From Lumnitzera littorea (taxonomy: Eukaryota > Streptophyta > Magnoliopsida > Myrtales > Combretaceae), in the NCBI GenBank assembly GCA_024138015.1, contig JAMXBB010000011.1, positions 67,470,308 to 67,534,307 of the forward strand: a stretch of DNA of 64,000 nucleotides. The letters are read 5' to 3'. The position numbers and the translations under genes were made by a program. Below are positions 9,907 to 22,183 of this stretch, piece by piece (the first letter of the stretch is position 1; the number at the start of each line of letters is the position of its first letter). The notes beneath the pieces were generated by a model. The model was given only the letters and a program-made list of their open reading frames with translations, did no database searches and was not told the DNA's origin.

Positions 9907-12900
9907 TTATTTAGGAGCCAATCTTATAGGACAAACAGAGAAAGCAACACAACGAGCCGCTTTTGCTAGCATGAAGCGTTCACTCTCTGTCAATTGCCTC
10001 TCGATTACTTTCACAATGTTGGCATCCTAAAATCATCAAAAGGAAACACAAATCAAAATTTTACCCATGGGAAATTTGGAAGTGCTTGTTACTTCCAAAT
10101 AATTGTACATTCCCCTGTGTCTTAAGTGTAAACAAATTTAAGCAACCATTATCAAGGGAGTGTAAGTATCAGAAGAAACAGCAGGCATGTTAGGTCCATA
10201 CACTAAGCTGGGGAGAGTAAAATCATAGTATAATGTAATTGCACAAGGATATAAAATTGAAGGTCAATTTTCAAGTACTAATCAAGATGAGAAAGAAATA
10301 AAAATTGGTCACTTTATATATCTACTTTCTTCCTCTATGACTATGAGATTATCTCAGTGGGATGGCATAAATGGAATCATGAGACAGAGCTTTTAAATAA
10401 AAACCACATCATTGCCCCGTGTGTTGATACAGTAATTATGGTTCATCTTTTCAGAATGATTGAAATCACTATAGCAGTCAAAATAATATCACATAATTAA
10501 TGGTATTGTTAAAATAAGTCAAACTTACACGTACTTTCACTACAAAGATAATTTTGTGAATCAAAACTTGGAATGTACATGACACGATACAACTAAACCA
10601 CATATATTTAAAGTGCGACTAAGCACAACAAAATGATAGCATGAACTAACTATTTAGTATATAGACACAATGTAGATTTTTCATGAATAGATATTTAAAA
10701 TGAGGGAAACGAATAAGTCATATAAGAGATACATCCCAATCTGAAAAACAATTTCCAGAGTGAAAGTTCAATATGACCATGATGCTATACCATTGAACCA
10801 CACAACAACCAAATATGATGTGAATTAATTAAATAATAAGATAAATTGACCATTTAATATATTTATTTATTTGTTTAGTTTTTGGCACACAACAAAATTT
10901 TGACATGAATCTAAATTCATTTAACCATATTTATAGGTAAAAAAAAAATCTCAGTTTTTCAATGGTATGTTTTTATTCTTATAAAAAATAAATCAAATTA
11001 AGTAAATAAACATAAAATAGGTAAAACACATAATAAGATTAATCCCTAAAAGTAACATGAGACAAATCAACACTATTAACTTCATGAAATGCAATGTGGA
11101 CCTAATCCAGCTACCGACATTCCATTTTCCTTTTTCTTTCTCTCTCCCCTCTCCTCTCTCTTTCCCTTTCTCTTTGTTCCCTTCTTGCTCATCTCCCTCC
11201 CCTCTCTTGGCGTGACATGTGTCATAATATCAAAGGCATAAAACCCTCTCTTTCATATAGTTTTTGGAGAGGAAATTTAAAAAAAAAAAAATGGTATTCA
11301 AGACAGGTTTAGCAAAATCAACCAAGAATAAGCAGCTGGTTCAGAAGCAAAAGAAGTTTCAAGGTGAAACCAGTGCTAGCTGGAATACTGCTATTTTGCA
11401 AGTTGTCTCTACCTTGGAATTAACTTTTGGCTCACCAAATATTTAGTAGGAAAAAACATGGTTACCTTCTTCTGTTGTTGGATGGAGGGCCTCACACTGG
11501 CTGTATCACCAACCAAGATCACATTGTTAACATTGCCTATTTCATCTCTATCAGCTGGTGAGGATGTAGAATGCCGCCATTGTGCATTGACAATATATTT
11601 GTAGTAGTATCTGATGTTGAAAATATAGGATTTTTGGTTAGCATCAAGAATTGCTTAGGTGCATTTTTTTTCTACAGAAAAAAAACTTCCTATACTAACT
11701 TAATCTTTTTATTCAATCTAATGTTTATTATTGTCTAGTAACCAAAAGAGATTAATGTAACTATTTTCTTTCTTTCTTTCTTTTTTTAATAATGATAGGC
11801 AGTAATGGGAAGTGGCAACAGTTCCTGGAAGTAGATGATGGTAGTTAAATAAAACGAAAATTTTTTTCTGAAAATATGAAGAAAATGATCTTCTCTGTTA
11901 ATTTCAATTACCTCCTATCATCAAACGTTACTGGTAGGTATGACTACTTTTATTTAGCACCATACAATTTTCCATTATCAATCAAGAAAATTGGTAAGAA
12001 TTGAAATGAAGAGGCTTTGAAATCTTAGGAGTGATAGATGACTATCATAAGAACTTGGAAAATATCTTTTATGAAATACGTGCACCTTTGAACAATGTAA
12101 ATTAGCATTAGATAAAGGGTCAAAATCTCCTCATGATGTGCAATCATTTGGCTCTTAATTAGAGAGCAGAACAACAAAAAATGAAATCTTGGAGGCAAAT
12201 AATGAGATGGAAAATCCATTATGCAGACTGCAGACGCAGCTCAATGAAATTAACATACATACATATACATATACACATACATATGTAATGTGTGTATATG
12301 TGGTTTGTTCAGAATGAAAACATAGATGTTGACATCAAAGATTTGAGTTACTCCCTCAGCAAGCATGGAAAGGAAAAGATGCACAAGACAAAGTAGTAAA
12401 CGATTTTAGCAATCCTTTACATTACAATTAACAAAATAAGCCACTTACGGTTGACAGTTAACCAATAAGAGTGATGCCAAGAAAATGAAATATAAAAATT
12501 TTCACTGAGGTTTTAGGACAGGTAAAAATGCAATTTCTACAAGAAGAAATGCCTCCTTTAAGACCTTATCAACGTAATCATAATATATCTTTATGAAAAA
12601 ATAAAGAAAAGGTTTGTCAAAATAAGTTTTGCAAGTCAGAAAGCCTTCATGAAATGATGCAAATGTCTCATAGAAGCCCGACAGCACAACAGCTTCCTCT
12701 AAAATGCAACATAAATCTAAAATAATAGAAATTATGTTAGATTAAATCTAATATATATATAAATCTATATAGGAAAAATAGAAATAAATATGAAAAAAAT
12801 CAAAATAAATGGATTTCCATTTTGATCAAATATTTTAGATAAAAAAAATAAATTTTTTGAATTCCTTTCCTTTAGAAAAAGGGAAAGTGAAAGCAAGAAA

Positions 12901-15900
12901 GTTATATTTATTTTCTATAGAGTTAGCAGCGATATATATTTATAATGACTATTTCTATGGAAAAGAATAGAAGCTAAGTAAGTTCAAAAATAAAAATAAG
13001 TTGAATAGATATAGAATTACATTGATGAATCTTGAAATGACATATGTAACACAGCCAACAAATGAAACTAGATGGCTTGATGAAAATGTTATTTTGACTA
13101 ACTAACTATAATTGTTAACGATTAATTCCAATGGAATTGACTAAACGCCTCAAAATAGCAATGCTCTGAAAAAAATCGATTCTCATAAATCTAAGTTATA
13201 TACTGTTAGTTAAGCAGTATGAATTTATCAGCACAATAATCAGATTGTATATATAAAGGTCAGAACAAGGGACCCCTTATAGAAAAGCTTAATGCCAAGA
13301 AGATATTTTGCATACATTTTTCTAAACTTTTCTGCGTCTATGTTAAAATTCATTTTAACTAGTGAAATTAGCTATGTATGACACATTGGATATAACTTCA
13401 GTAATGCCGTTAGAAGAATAGAAAATTATAAGAAAATAAGTACTATTTAACCTAGCCATCAATCTTGCAACCAATTCCAGGAATCAGTACTTGGGAAGGA
13501 ACTTATAGAATAGCAGAAAAACAAAATTAACAGACATACCCTCCTCTACGCTACCTGGCTTTTCAAAAAGATAATTGCACTAAAAATCTGAGTAATGCCT
13601 TAATCAGATTGGACTTTTATCATGAAAGGCAAAGGAGTCTGCTACAAAAGTGCATCCACTTCATTAAAGATCTGAATTATATTGTGAGACTTACTTCCCC
13701 TGTGGAAGTCTAACTTCAACTTCGTATCTTGATCCACCTTTATGGACAGCTTTTATTGGCTCTTTCCAATTACCTGTAAAATCTCCAACCAAGTTTACGT
13801 CCTCCCCCTATAGTTAAGACAAGAAATAGACTGAGGAAACCTTTTGCAGCCAATAAATATGTCCGCGCTACATGAGGATATACAGTGTTAGAATATGCAG
13901 CATGCCCTTTGGCCTAGGGATAACTAAACGAAATAAGTTGAACACAATACTGAGCTTGATCTCTCAACTTAAAATCTAAAATGAATCGAGTCTTTTAAGC
14001 TTAAGATCACCTCGAAGTGCTACTCCACTCTAGTAAGCATATTTAAGCTCATTTAGGTCAATTATTTTAAAAAATATATTCCTTTTAATTAGATTTAGTA
14101 TTGAAAATTGAACTAACTCAATAAAGCTTGATATAAACTTAAATTTCAATCGCTCTACATTCATTATCTTTCCAAGCCAAATAAGTAGAAGCTCAAGCAT
14201 GACTCAATAAGCCACTCAAATAGCATGAACTTGAGCTCGAGCTTGAGATCGAGATCGATTTAAGCAGTCAAATCAAGAGTTAGGAGTGCCACCATCACTT
14301 ACCTCATGCCCATTCCAGACAAATGTCACAGCATGTGTTGCAGGGCCATTATGTCTACCATTCTCAACCATTGCTATAAGATCCCATGTTCCCCAAGCAA
14401 TTGCTGGTCTGGATTAAATTTACAATGAAAGGACTATTTTGGTGAAAAATACAGATGCAACAGTCCAACTGTAGATAGAGGTAACTTGATAAGCTTGTCA
14501 AGATTTGCCTGTTGGTTAGAGCATTCAATTTTAATTCTGCTGAACAACTTATAAGCCCATCTTGGCGAAATTTAAAGTGATGGGCAAAAATGAACTGCTA
14601 TTATAATTTATTTTGCAACATAGCAGATATCTAGCATCTTAACAAAACCTTGCTGAGAGTCAACATCAAGGCTAGCCCTAGGATATGTCACAAATGGGGA
14701 AAACATACATCCAGAAGAGATTGATAAAAGAAATACCTATCTGGTTTGCAGGAGTGTAATCCAGTGACGAAGTTGTAAGCAGCATGGAGGGAAGTGTCGG
14801 TCATCCAATGAAGGTATGCAATCACACAAGCAGGTGATCTATCAAAGCCAGTGGTACAAGTGACATAAACACGATGATTCTTTTTTAACAGGCGTAGAAG
14901 AAGTCCGACACAAAAAGGTAGTTTCTTCCTCATATCAAAGGAATCGGAGTCCCTGCAAAAAGAAACCACAGTGCATTACCAAACTGGATCCTCAAAATTC
15001 ATCACTATAAATCAGTTAATTAAAGTTATCAAAATGAGAATCTTTATCATCATAAGGTGCTTATAAAAAAAATCGCCTTATAAAGTAAAGAGATGCATAC
15101 GAATGCTCTATGCACTCAGATTGCAAGACAGACTACATCAGCAATCATCATTCTACATCTCTCTTTCTAAGATCTTGTACACCTAGGTCACAGAACTTCA
15201 GTATGTATATGTTGGATTAAATTGCAGCCAAGCATAACATAATAGGCAGGTGGAAACTGCAGAAAAGGGAGTAATGGATGACATGTGACAGGTCTGAGAA
15301 GTTGCAATCATGAAATCTTATATGTACACCCACTTAATTAGCTCTTTAACGCAAGTGCAATGTTAATGTGAACTATGCCACAATGGTTAAGATATGAGGA
15401 TATAGTTCAATAGCTAGAGCAGGTTGGTCAATAATCATACTACAAGTCAAGTCATCATTTACATGCCTTTCACAAATCTATGGGGAGGCAATCCTCTTTC
15501 TCATCGGAAATTAATCATGCAGTTGGCACCTTGTGTTCATCCTCTTCATCTGATGTACAGATAGCACAAACATGACAAAATAATATTAACAGATGCAGTT
15601 CATTACCTTATTGGATAATTAATCATGAGAATGTTACACCTTTGGCAATACTCATTGATAGAGTTTGAACTGATTCCCCAATTTTCTCCCTCAACTCCAC
15701 TTTGGAAGTTTAGTACAGCAGTGATGCCCTGGCAAGGATTTTTAACAGCTATTCAAAATGATGTTTGCTCTAGGTAAAACATAAACAATGAATGTCCGTA
15801 TCAACAAAAAGAAAAACAAGAATTGATTGCATACAAGAGATAATGTGGTGCAACTTACCCCTGCCCAGAAAATTTTTTGAAGCACAAAAAAAGTATCTGA

Positions 15901-18636
15901 CTGACTTTCATGGGACAATTTTAGATCTTTGAATATATAAAAATGACACGAACACATCTTTGGCCCATCAAAGACAATAAATAGACACACGAAATTCAGA
16001 ACTACATTAGTCTTCCTTAAATTGGATTGCATTATGACTGGTGCATTCCATCAATTAAGGACCATTAGACTTGCACATAACACTAGAGAACACCATTAAT
16101 GTTGATTGGTATTTGGCAATGAGAAAAAAAAGTTGTTTTAAATAGAGCATAATGGAGAAATAAGATTCATGTAGCTGAGCATGCCTGGTGGGAATAAGGC
16201 TTGTGTCTGTTGTTGTTGTTGTTGAAAAGTTTGATTAATTCACCTATCATAACCACAGAGGTGTAATTTGAATAATTTTTTTCCAGCACCTTCAACATTT
16301 GGCATTATCAGGATTCTCAAACAGTATACAGAATTCATGTTCACACATTAACTCTAGCAACACTTACCAAACCACTGGCAAGAGTATCCACATCAGCATC
16401 GGTTTGTATACAAGATCCAACATATATCTGCTCTGTAATCTGATAGAAGAAGAGGTATGCAATGTTATACATTGGGAAATCAATCAGCACACACATTTAA
16501 GATGTTATGGAATAACAGCTTATGGCTGTCAGAAAACCATTTCACACCTTACTATAATGCATACCCAGAGAGTGGTCATAGTAAAGCTCTCCTTCAGAAC
16601 GCTCCAGTGCCTTCACGTACTCCTCAAGTGGGAAGCTGCCGTGACCCCATTCTCCCTCTCCAGGTTCCTCTTTGGAGAAAATACTAATGAGTGGACTAAT
16701 TAATGGAGAAGGGCTATTTTTCTGTGTTGTTGCCACTCCACTTTGTCCATCTTGCTCTTTCAACAACTTCCATCCATGTGATGACAAAAACTTAGAAGAA
16801 AACATGACAAACCCAGAATTCCCTCCACCTTCAGAAGTTTGCAAGTTTGATGCTAGTATAGATTTGTTCCAAGTAGCAACTGGAACTTGACCTTTGTTGT
16901 ATAGAATATCAAGATCAGAGAGACGCTGCAAACGATGAATAGGAAATGGAGAAAAAGGCCTTTCCAGGACCAGGCTGAAAGATCCCGTTTCTTCTTTCAG
17001 CATTCTCCTGATGCAAATGCAGAGCAGAGAATTAAATTAAACGTAAAGTACAAAAATGAGAAGAGAAAACATTATGTGGCCTTAGGAAAGAGCAGCGTTT
17101 TCTGAGGGAGGTCAAATTTTTCTTTTTTTTCCACCTCTTGCATGCTAAAGTTTTGGATGAGGACAGATATTTAAAACCCTAATTACACTTCATCTGGTAG
17201 ACACAATTTTCACAATCAAGGGCATCTGATTATTTCAGAAGCATGGATCATGCAGCGTTTAAGAGAATGAATCTAAATTACGTGAAAGCCGGTGCACTCT
17301 TCCAATACTCATAGAACCATGATAAATAAAACTAAAAGAAATAGTCCTACAATGTATAGACAGACAAAACAGTTACTCGAGGGACTGCAGGCTCATTGCT
17401 ATGGAAGGATCAAGAAGCAGATTGATATAGAGCTGTATCAAGACAATAAGTGAGATTCTCATTCATTAAACCAGTAAGCTTGAGAAAAGAGAAAATTAGA
17501 ACCTGAACACTCATTACTTGCTAATCTGGCTTCTATTTTCCCTACGGGGGACTGTCAAGTGCAGATCATGCCACTAACTATCAACCTTGAGAGACACAAA
17601 TGCATGCTTCTGCACTACCATCTTAGACATAAGAGTTAAAATATGAATATCAGTTTATTAAAAGCCAGCTTATATTGAATAGTAATCTACCTCAATATTG
17701 CTATGGAAATACATGCTTTGTGATGACACTAAAAAGTGGAATACATTAACAAGCAACATGAGGCTACAGAAACTTTTACTCTGTATCACCAAAATCTCTA
17801 ATCTCAACAAGGCTGCCTTCAGAGGAGTCACTCGCCTTTTTCAGGGCATCTCCAACCATGATTATCCTCGACTTTTCCGCATTCCCCTATGAAATTCACA
17901 ATCACATTTCAAAAAGTACTTAATCAACCACACTTACTCTGTACCACAAAAATTATGGTAATATTTTATCATGTACGTCAATCATCACATGGCAATCAAC
18001 AGCAATTGCAGGTACATTCAAAATCAACCTAGGACCAGTAATTTTTGCCACATCAACACGTGATTCAATTCGAGAAAGTTTGCGCGCGTGTCTATTTTCA
18101 TGTTTTTCCATTAATATTGCCACACACTCGGCATGAAACAAAAGTGCAATGGCTAGCACATTAGCACAAATTATCAGTCATGTAACCGGATATTAGTTAG
18201 TTAGTTGATTAGTTAATAGTTGCCTGTCAGCTAGTTAGTTAGTTAGCTAGTTACACATCAAATGAATAGAAGATATAGGTAAGAGATTAATGCAGACACA
18301 TACAAGAACAAACCATACGTAGATTGATGAAAGAAAATAAGATATGTTTATACATACCCCGCGTTTCAGAGCGTGAACGAAGATTTTGCCATCAGCAGAA
18401 AGAGCAAACCTAATCCCGAGAGGCTTCTCAAGTGTAACCATATACTCATTCAAATTCATCTTAAACGAACTATTCGACATTGCATAAACCCTAAACAATT
18501 CCTTAGCTTTGAATTTTAGCGTTCCATTATAATGAATCGAGAACAATCGCGAATGATCTCCGTTTCGACCGTAGAAGGAAGCTCTGCAACTGGAAAGTTG
18601 CAGAGCCGAGCGAGAAGAAGGAGACGATGAATACAT
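9907..18636 (-). CDS. LSF1: Phosphoglucan phosphatase-like protein LSF1 (LIKE SEX FOUR 1), chloroplastic
   Basis: Ten exons join in frame: 18636-18358, 17886-17780, 17007-16548, 16439-16368, 15728-15607, 14952-14737, 14408-14303, 13807-13695, 11610-11466 and 10026-9907 (stop TAA). All nine introns are GT-AG and every phase matches. The protein is 579 residues. Residues 1 to about 52 are Ser/Arg-rich and basic, like a plastid transit peptide. A PDZ-like region covers about 60-165 (KPLGIRFALSADGKIFVHAL, then IIMVGDAL). The phosphatase domain spans about 280-430 with active loop CTTGFDRS (Cys379, Arg385). CBM48 spans about 443-530 (VTFVWNGHE, LVGDFTGNWKEP). Known: LSF1 binds starch and beta-amylases in the stroma, promotes night-time starch breakdown and is reported to lack glucan phosphatase activity. 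In the sequence, the residue before the loop Cys is Thr, where active dual-specificity phosphatases have His. The start codon is the first in-frame Met and gives a plausible transit peptide. No stop or frameshift was seen, so the gene looks intact. Confidence 0.94.
10027..11465 (-). other. LSF1 intron 9 (1.44 kb)
   Basis: The donor is GTAACC after AAG at 11466 and the acceptor is TTTTAG before 10026. The content is AT-rich with a CT-rich stretch near 11125-11215. No coding sequence or clear transposon was recognised. Confidence 0.85.
11611..13694 (-). other. LSF1 intron 8 (2.08 kb, the largest)
   Basis: The donor is GTAAGT at 13694 and the acceptor is CATCAG before 11610. It holds a CATA/TATA-rich microsatellite at about 12253-12303 and long AT-rich tracts. 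The open frames inside it (for example 12025-12219 and 12502-12687) show no motif and are treated as chance. Confidence 0.85.
12253..12303. repeat. (CATA)n/(TG)n-type microsatellite in LSF1 intron 8
   Basis: The run alternates ACATACATACATATACATAT-like units, then passes to TGTGTGTATATG. It is a simple sequence repeat. Confidence 0.85.
13905..14275. other. Repeat-like insert in LSF1 intron 7
   Basis: The intron (13808-14302) contains a block with purine-pyrimidine runs such as GAGCTCGAGCTTGAGATCGA near 14231-14250. Such runs are common in dispersed plant repeats. No terminal repeats or target duplication could be defined, so this is only a candidate repeat. Confidence 0.3.
16207..16225. repeat. 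(GTT)n microsatellite in LSF1 intron 4
   Basis: The plus strand reads a short run of TGT/GTT triplets, a simple repeat lying between exons 4 and 5. Confidence 0.8.
18185..18252. repeat. (TTAG)n-rich repeat in LSF1 intron 1
   Basis: GTTAGTTAGTT-type tetranucleotide runs occur twice, separated by a short unique piece. The unit is TTAG, not the plant telomere unit TTTAGGG. Confidence 0.85.
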
Positions 18637-18693
18637 GTGATGGAGATAATCGGAGAAGATGGTGATACAAAAATCGACTTCATTTTGGGCTTA

Positions 18694-18712
18694 TCACATA
18701 TATATAATAAAT
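18694..18712 (-). promoter_or_regulatory. Putative TATA box of LSF1
   Basis: On the minus strand the sequence reads TTATTATATATATGTG, about 60-75 nt upstream of the LSF1 start codon at 18636. A start of transcription about 30 nt downstream would fall near 18670 and give a short 5' leader. This rests on position and motif only. Confidence 0.5.
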
Positions 18713-19847
18713 ACATTATTGGGAAGTGTAAGCGAAGGGAAGTGAAGTGAGGTGTTTTGTATTTTGTGTGTGGATTGACGATGGAAAAGGTAAAAGAGCG
18801 AGCTTCTTTTCCGTTTTAGCGCTACGCAATGCCACGTGGAAAGATCTTCTTTTTTATAAAAATATCTTTCCCAGGACAAGGTGAGAAATCACGGGATATC
18901 CCTGGGGCTTTTGCATTGGGAAAATTTCTTGCAAAAAAGCTGGTCGGTATTTCAACACGCACCTATTTTCCTTTTTACATAACGGGAAACAAGTACCGAC
19001 TTTTAACAAAAAGTGTAAAATTGGTGCTACGTTTTTTGCTATTAACGTTCTTTTTTTATTTAGATATCTCACCTTATTTTTGTATTTGAATAGTTTACTT
19101 TCAAAGTTTTCTATTTAAGTTATCCATCATTTTGAAACAACTAAAAAAGACAGCCTCCTTAATTTCCATTGATGATTCTATACCATGCTTGCATGGTCCA
19201 ATTTTACTTCCATAAATCTCCCTTTCTTAAACGAAAAATCCATTTCAAAACTAAAGGAAAAACTTTTAATCTAGTCACTTCTACATATTAGGGAGCGACT
19301 TTATTTAATTGTTATTAAGTTTTGGATGATTGCCTGATTGGAATTGAAGACTTATAAGTTAAAGGACATAATAATAGATTTGAAAAATGAAAGACTCAAA
19401 TAATCAAACAGCTAAATATGGAGAACTTATTTTTGTACTTTTCCTTATTTAATAAAAGGGAAATTGCATATACCTCCTTCAATTTTGACTAAAGAGCATA
19501 TTTACTTGTAAAACTTTGAAATATTGCATATCACTCCTCTAACTTTTGATAAATTAGTAAAATAAATGATATTTCCATTTTAGTTTTAAAAAGTTGCACA
19601 TGATTAAAGTTTATGAAGTCTTAAAATATATTTTGATAAATTTAAGAAATGTTATTATACTAAAGTTAAAGTTTAAAAGATTATTTATACTTTATAAGCG
19701 CTATTTATCAATTTACTAAAATTTAAATGAATGATTTGTAATCATGATAGCGTATACCACAAGTATGACTCTTGGGTGAACTCTTGGTGGTTCGTCAGTT
19801 GTGCATAGTGATGGACTTGTTAAAAAACCCTAGTGAGAGGCCTATGA

Positions 19848-19893
19848 CGCCGCTAATGAAGGGCCTCCAACGCGGCTAATGAAGGGCTTTCAA
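19848..19893 (+). repeat. 23-bp direct repeat, two units
   Basis: GACGCCGCTAATGAAGGGCC and AACGCGGCTAATGAAGGGCT start adjacent 23-bp units with a few mismatches. Confidence 0.75.
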
Positions 19894-20861
19894 CGCTCAA
19901 ATTAATTGGGAGAATATTATGATTTCGATGAATAAAGAAGCAAATAAGTTGAGAGAGTTCCCAAGATTGTAAAAAAGATCCCTTACTTGGTGACTTTATC
20001 CCTATTTATAAGTTAAGGTATTTAACCTGCTTGGATATGTAGCACAAGGGGATTCATTGGTGCTATATCCAAGGAGGTGATGCTTATCAGTATAAGAAAG
20101 GACTTCTAACCTTTTTGCAAGTTAACAAAGGGTAGCTGCCCTAGCTTGGTAGTTAGGCTATAGGTTGTGTATCAGGATGTTATTAAGCATTTAATGATGA
20201 AAGAGAAAGAGAAAGGAAAGTAGGGCAAGCTTAGCTACATTAGCCAGCGAGATCCTTAAAGACCGTGCTCTAAAAGGGAAGCGAACTCTTCTCCTATGAT
20301 TGGAGAGCGAGGACTCAAGATCTTTGAGAGAGGACTCTTGGAGTGCTCAAGGTCGGATTCAAGCAAGGCAGGCAAAGTTCGTGTATGTGTTGAGCTATTT
20401 TTCATCTAAGCTAAAGAGGTATTAGTACCACATTGGCTGAGCTTTCGGTAGGCTTGGGCCTCTAGAGTCCTAGGTTGAGAGCTAATTGTCATCACTTGCC
20501 CCCATTACTCTCCTTAGCATTAGAGTGGTAAGGAGGGTAAATGATACCAAGGCTTAGGAGGCCAAAGCATTTATCAAATTAGTGGTGGAGGGTGAACATA
20601 AGTGAGTTGGGGCGTTCAAAAGAATATTATGGATGACCTTCTAGATGTGCCTATTGACATGATTATTATGAGCAGTTTTTTCCAATGTTATCTTTTCCAA
20701 GCATAATGATGGCGCTTAGAGAAACGCATTGCACATGTGATCATTAATGCACCTTAGGAAGCATTGTAATCAGGGATTAATGAAGGTATTAACAGCTATT
20801 TCACCCCAGCCATCGAACAAGTTTGCAACAACATGTAGATAGTCTAAATTTCCCTTCGATT

Positions 20862-20872
20862 AGCTATATAAA
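20862..20872 (+). promoter_or_regulatory. TATA-box-like motif in LTR-like DNA
   Basis: The plus strand reads CTATATAAAGG, followed by about 220 bp of non-coding leader-like sequence up to the copy B LTR. It may be the promoter of an old retroelement. Confidence 0.35.
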
Positions 20873-21089
20873 GGCTAGATTAGGTGGGGGAGAAAGGTAG
20901 TGGTGGAGGAGACCATCTTCTTCATTTCCATTTCACAGCCCCATTTGCTCCTTAATCCCTTTAAAATTCTGAGAGTGTGATGGAGTTTCTTCTATCTTTG
21001 TAAAGTGTAGCATATGAGTGAATCCAGGAAGATCATATTGAAGGAGAAAGTATACAAACTTAGGCTGCGCCCTTACAGGGGGTCCTTTG

Positions 21090-21999
21090 TAATGGGAATC
21101 AGGTTATTAGACCTCTGACTTGCAGCCAAGCTTGAGGACTAGAGGAGTTGTCATGACGAATCCTTCTGTTCTAACCAACCCCTGCTAAGGTTGAGTACCT
21201 GCCAAGGCCAAGTACCTGCCAAGGCCGAGTACTTTTTTGCCGAGTCACCCTTCATGCCGTGCTGTATGACCGCCCATTTTTTTACAATATGCCAAGTTGA
21301 TGATCACTCTCCCATGCCGAACCAATCAATTACTTGGCATCTTCCTTCTTGAGAAGCCGAGAGAGAGAGTTCGGACTGACTAAGCCATTCATGCTCGAAT
21401 AAGCCATTCATGCTCGAATAAGCCCATCTGTCTGTACTTTTTTGTCTGCATCTTCTAATGACCTTGCCAATGTAGTATCGTCATGTGTACAGTATCATGT
21501 ATAAAATCCGTTACACCAATGATTTTTTTTTATATATTCATTTTTACCCTTTTGTATCTTATATATTACTTCCTAAGCAAATACTCTTTTTGTCTTTTCC
21601 TCTTAAGTAGGTTACCCTAACTTATGGGTATAAATACTTTTATACTTGTAACTATAAAAACATTAGACTACTCTTAATATACATACTTTGAATACTTTTT
21701 CCTTACGTAAACCCTATTTGTTTACTATTGGCATCACTCTTATCCTTTCCTTTAAGTAAAGTTAGGTGGTGAGTAATCTCATTGGACTAATGCATGCGTC
21801 ATATCGAATTAAGCCATGAGTCTTCGGAAGTTCCATTGGTACATCATATCCTTTGGAGTTATTTGTGGGTTTTTCTTATTGTTTCATTCTTCATTTTTAC
21901 TCTTTTGCACTTTTCCCCATTTATCCTTTTTCAAGCTTTCTGCAAGTTTGGACCCATCCAGCGACCGGCTTTGTTTGCTTTTGGTCATGGTTCGCAACA
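21090..21999 (+). repeat. 5' LTR of gypsy copy B
   Basis: The LTR is about 910 bp, starting TAATGGGAATC (TGATGGGAAT in the other copies) and ending GGTTCGCAACA. It contains the family's GTATAAATAC-like TATA region near 21630-21640. The start base pair TA instead of TG suggests a mutated terminus. Confidence 0.82.
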
Positions 22000-22001
22000 T
22001 C

Positions 22002-22014
22002 TTGATATCAGAGC
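22002..22014 (+). promoter_or_regulatory. Primer-binding site of copy B
   Basis: TTGATATCAGAGC lies two bases after the LTR. It matches the 3' end complement of initiator-Met tRNA (TGGTATCAGAGC) with one change. Confidence 0.75.
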
Positions 22015-22183
22015 GGAGATTTTGTGTAAACTGTAGTAGTTCTTCTTGAAGTTCTATTATACTCTATTTTGCGTTTGTGAAACAAAGTAAGTTACCGTGT
22101 TCATTTGACTATTGTGTTAGCTACTCGCTTTTCGAAGTATTTGTTGAGCTTTGAATTTGTAAAGAAAAACGATAGACCCAAGT

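Larger units (their letters stand above)
18715..21089. other. Intergenic region upstream of LSF1: promoter-distal DNA, then LTR-like repeat DNA
   Basis: About 18715-19780 is AT-rich single-copy-looking DNA with no recognisable gene. From about 19780 to 21089 the base composition changes and the sequence looks like LTR or leader DNA of a retroelement. It has a small direct repeat (19848-19893), a CCAACGCTCAAATTA-type block and a TATATAAAGG box near 20863. No coding capacity was found. It ends at the 5' LTR of gypsy copy B, so it was the target of that insertion. The retroelement identity is inferred, not shown by paired LTRs. Confidence 0.4.

Noticed and set aside
14688..14969. Stand-alone phosphatase ORF with its own start
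   Set aside because: The phosphatase motif is real, but the open frame is LSF1 exon 6 plus intron read-through on both sides; splice sites at 14952 and 14737 join it to neighbours in phase.
16299..16703. 134-residue open frame on the plus strand
   Set aside because: It overlaps LSF1 exons 3 and 4 and an intron in antisense, and has no recognisable motif; it is a shadow of the real gene.
18185..18252. Interstitial telomere repeat
   Set aside because: The unit is TTAG, not TTTAGGG.
18247..18636. 129-residue protein ending at 18247
   Set aside because: Only the first 93 codons are coding; a GTATGT donor at 18357 ends the exon and the rest is intron 1.
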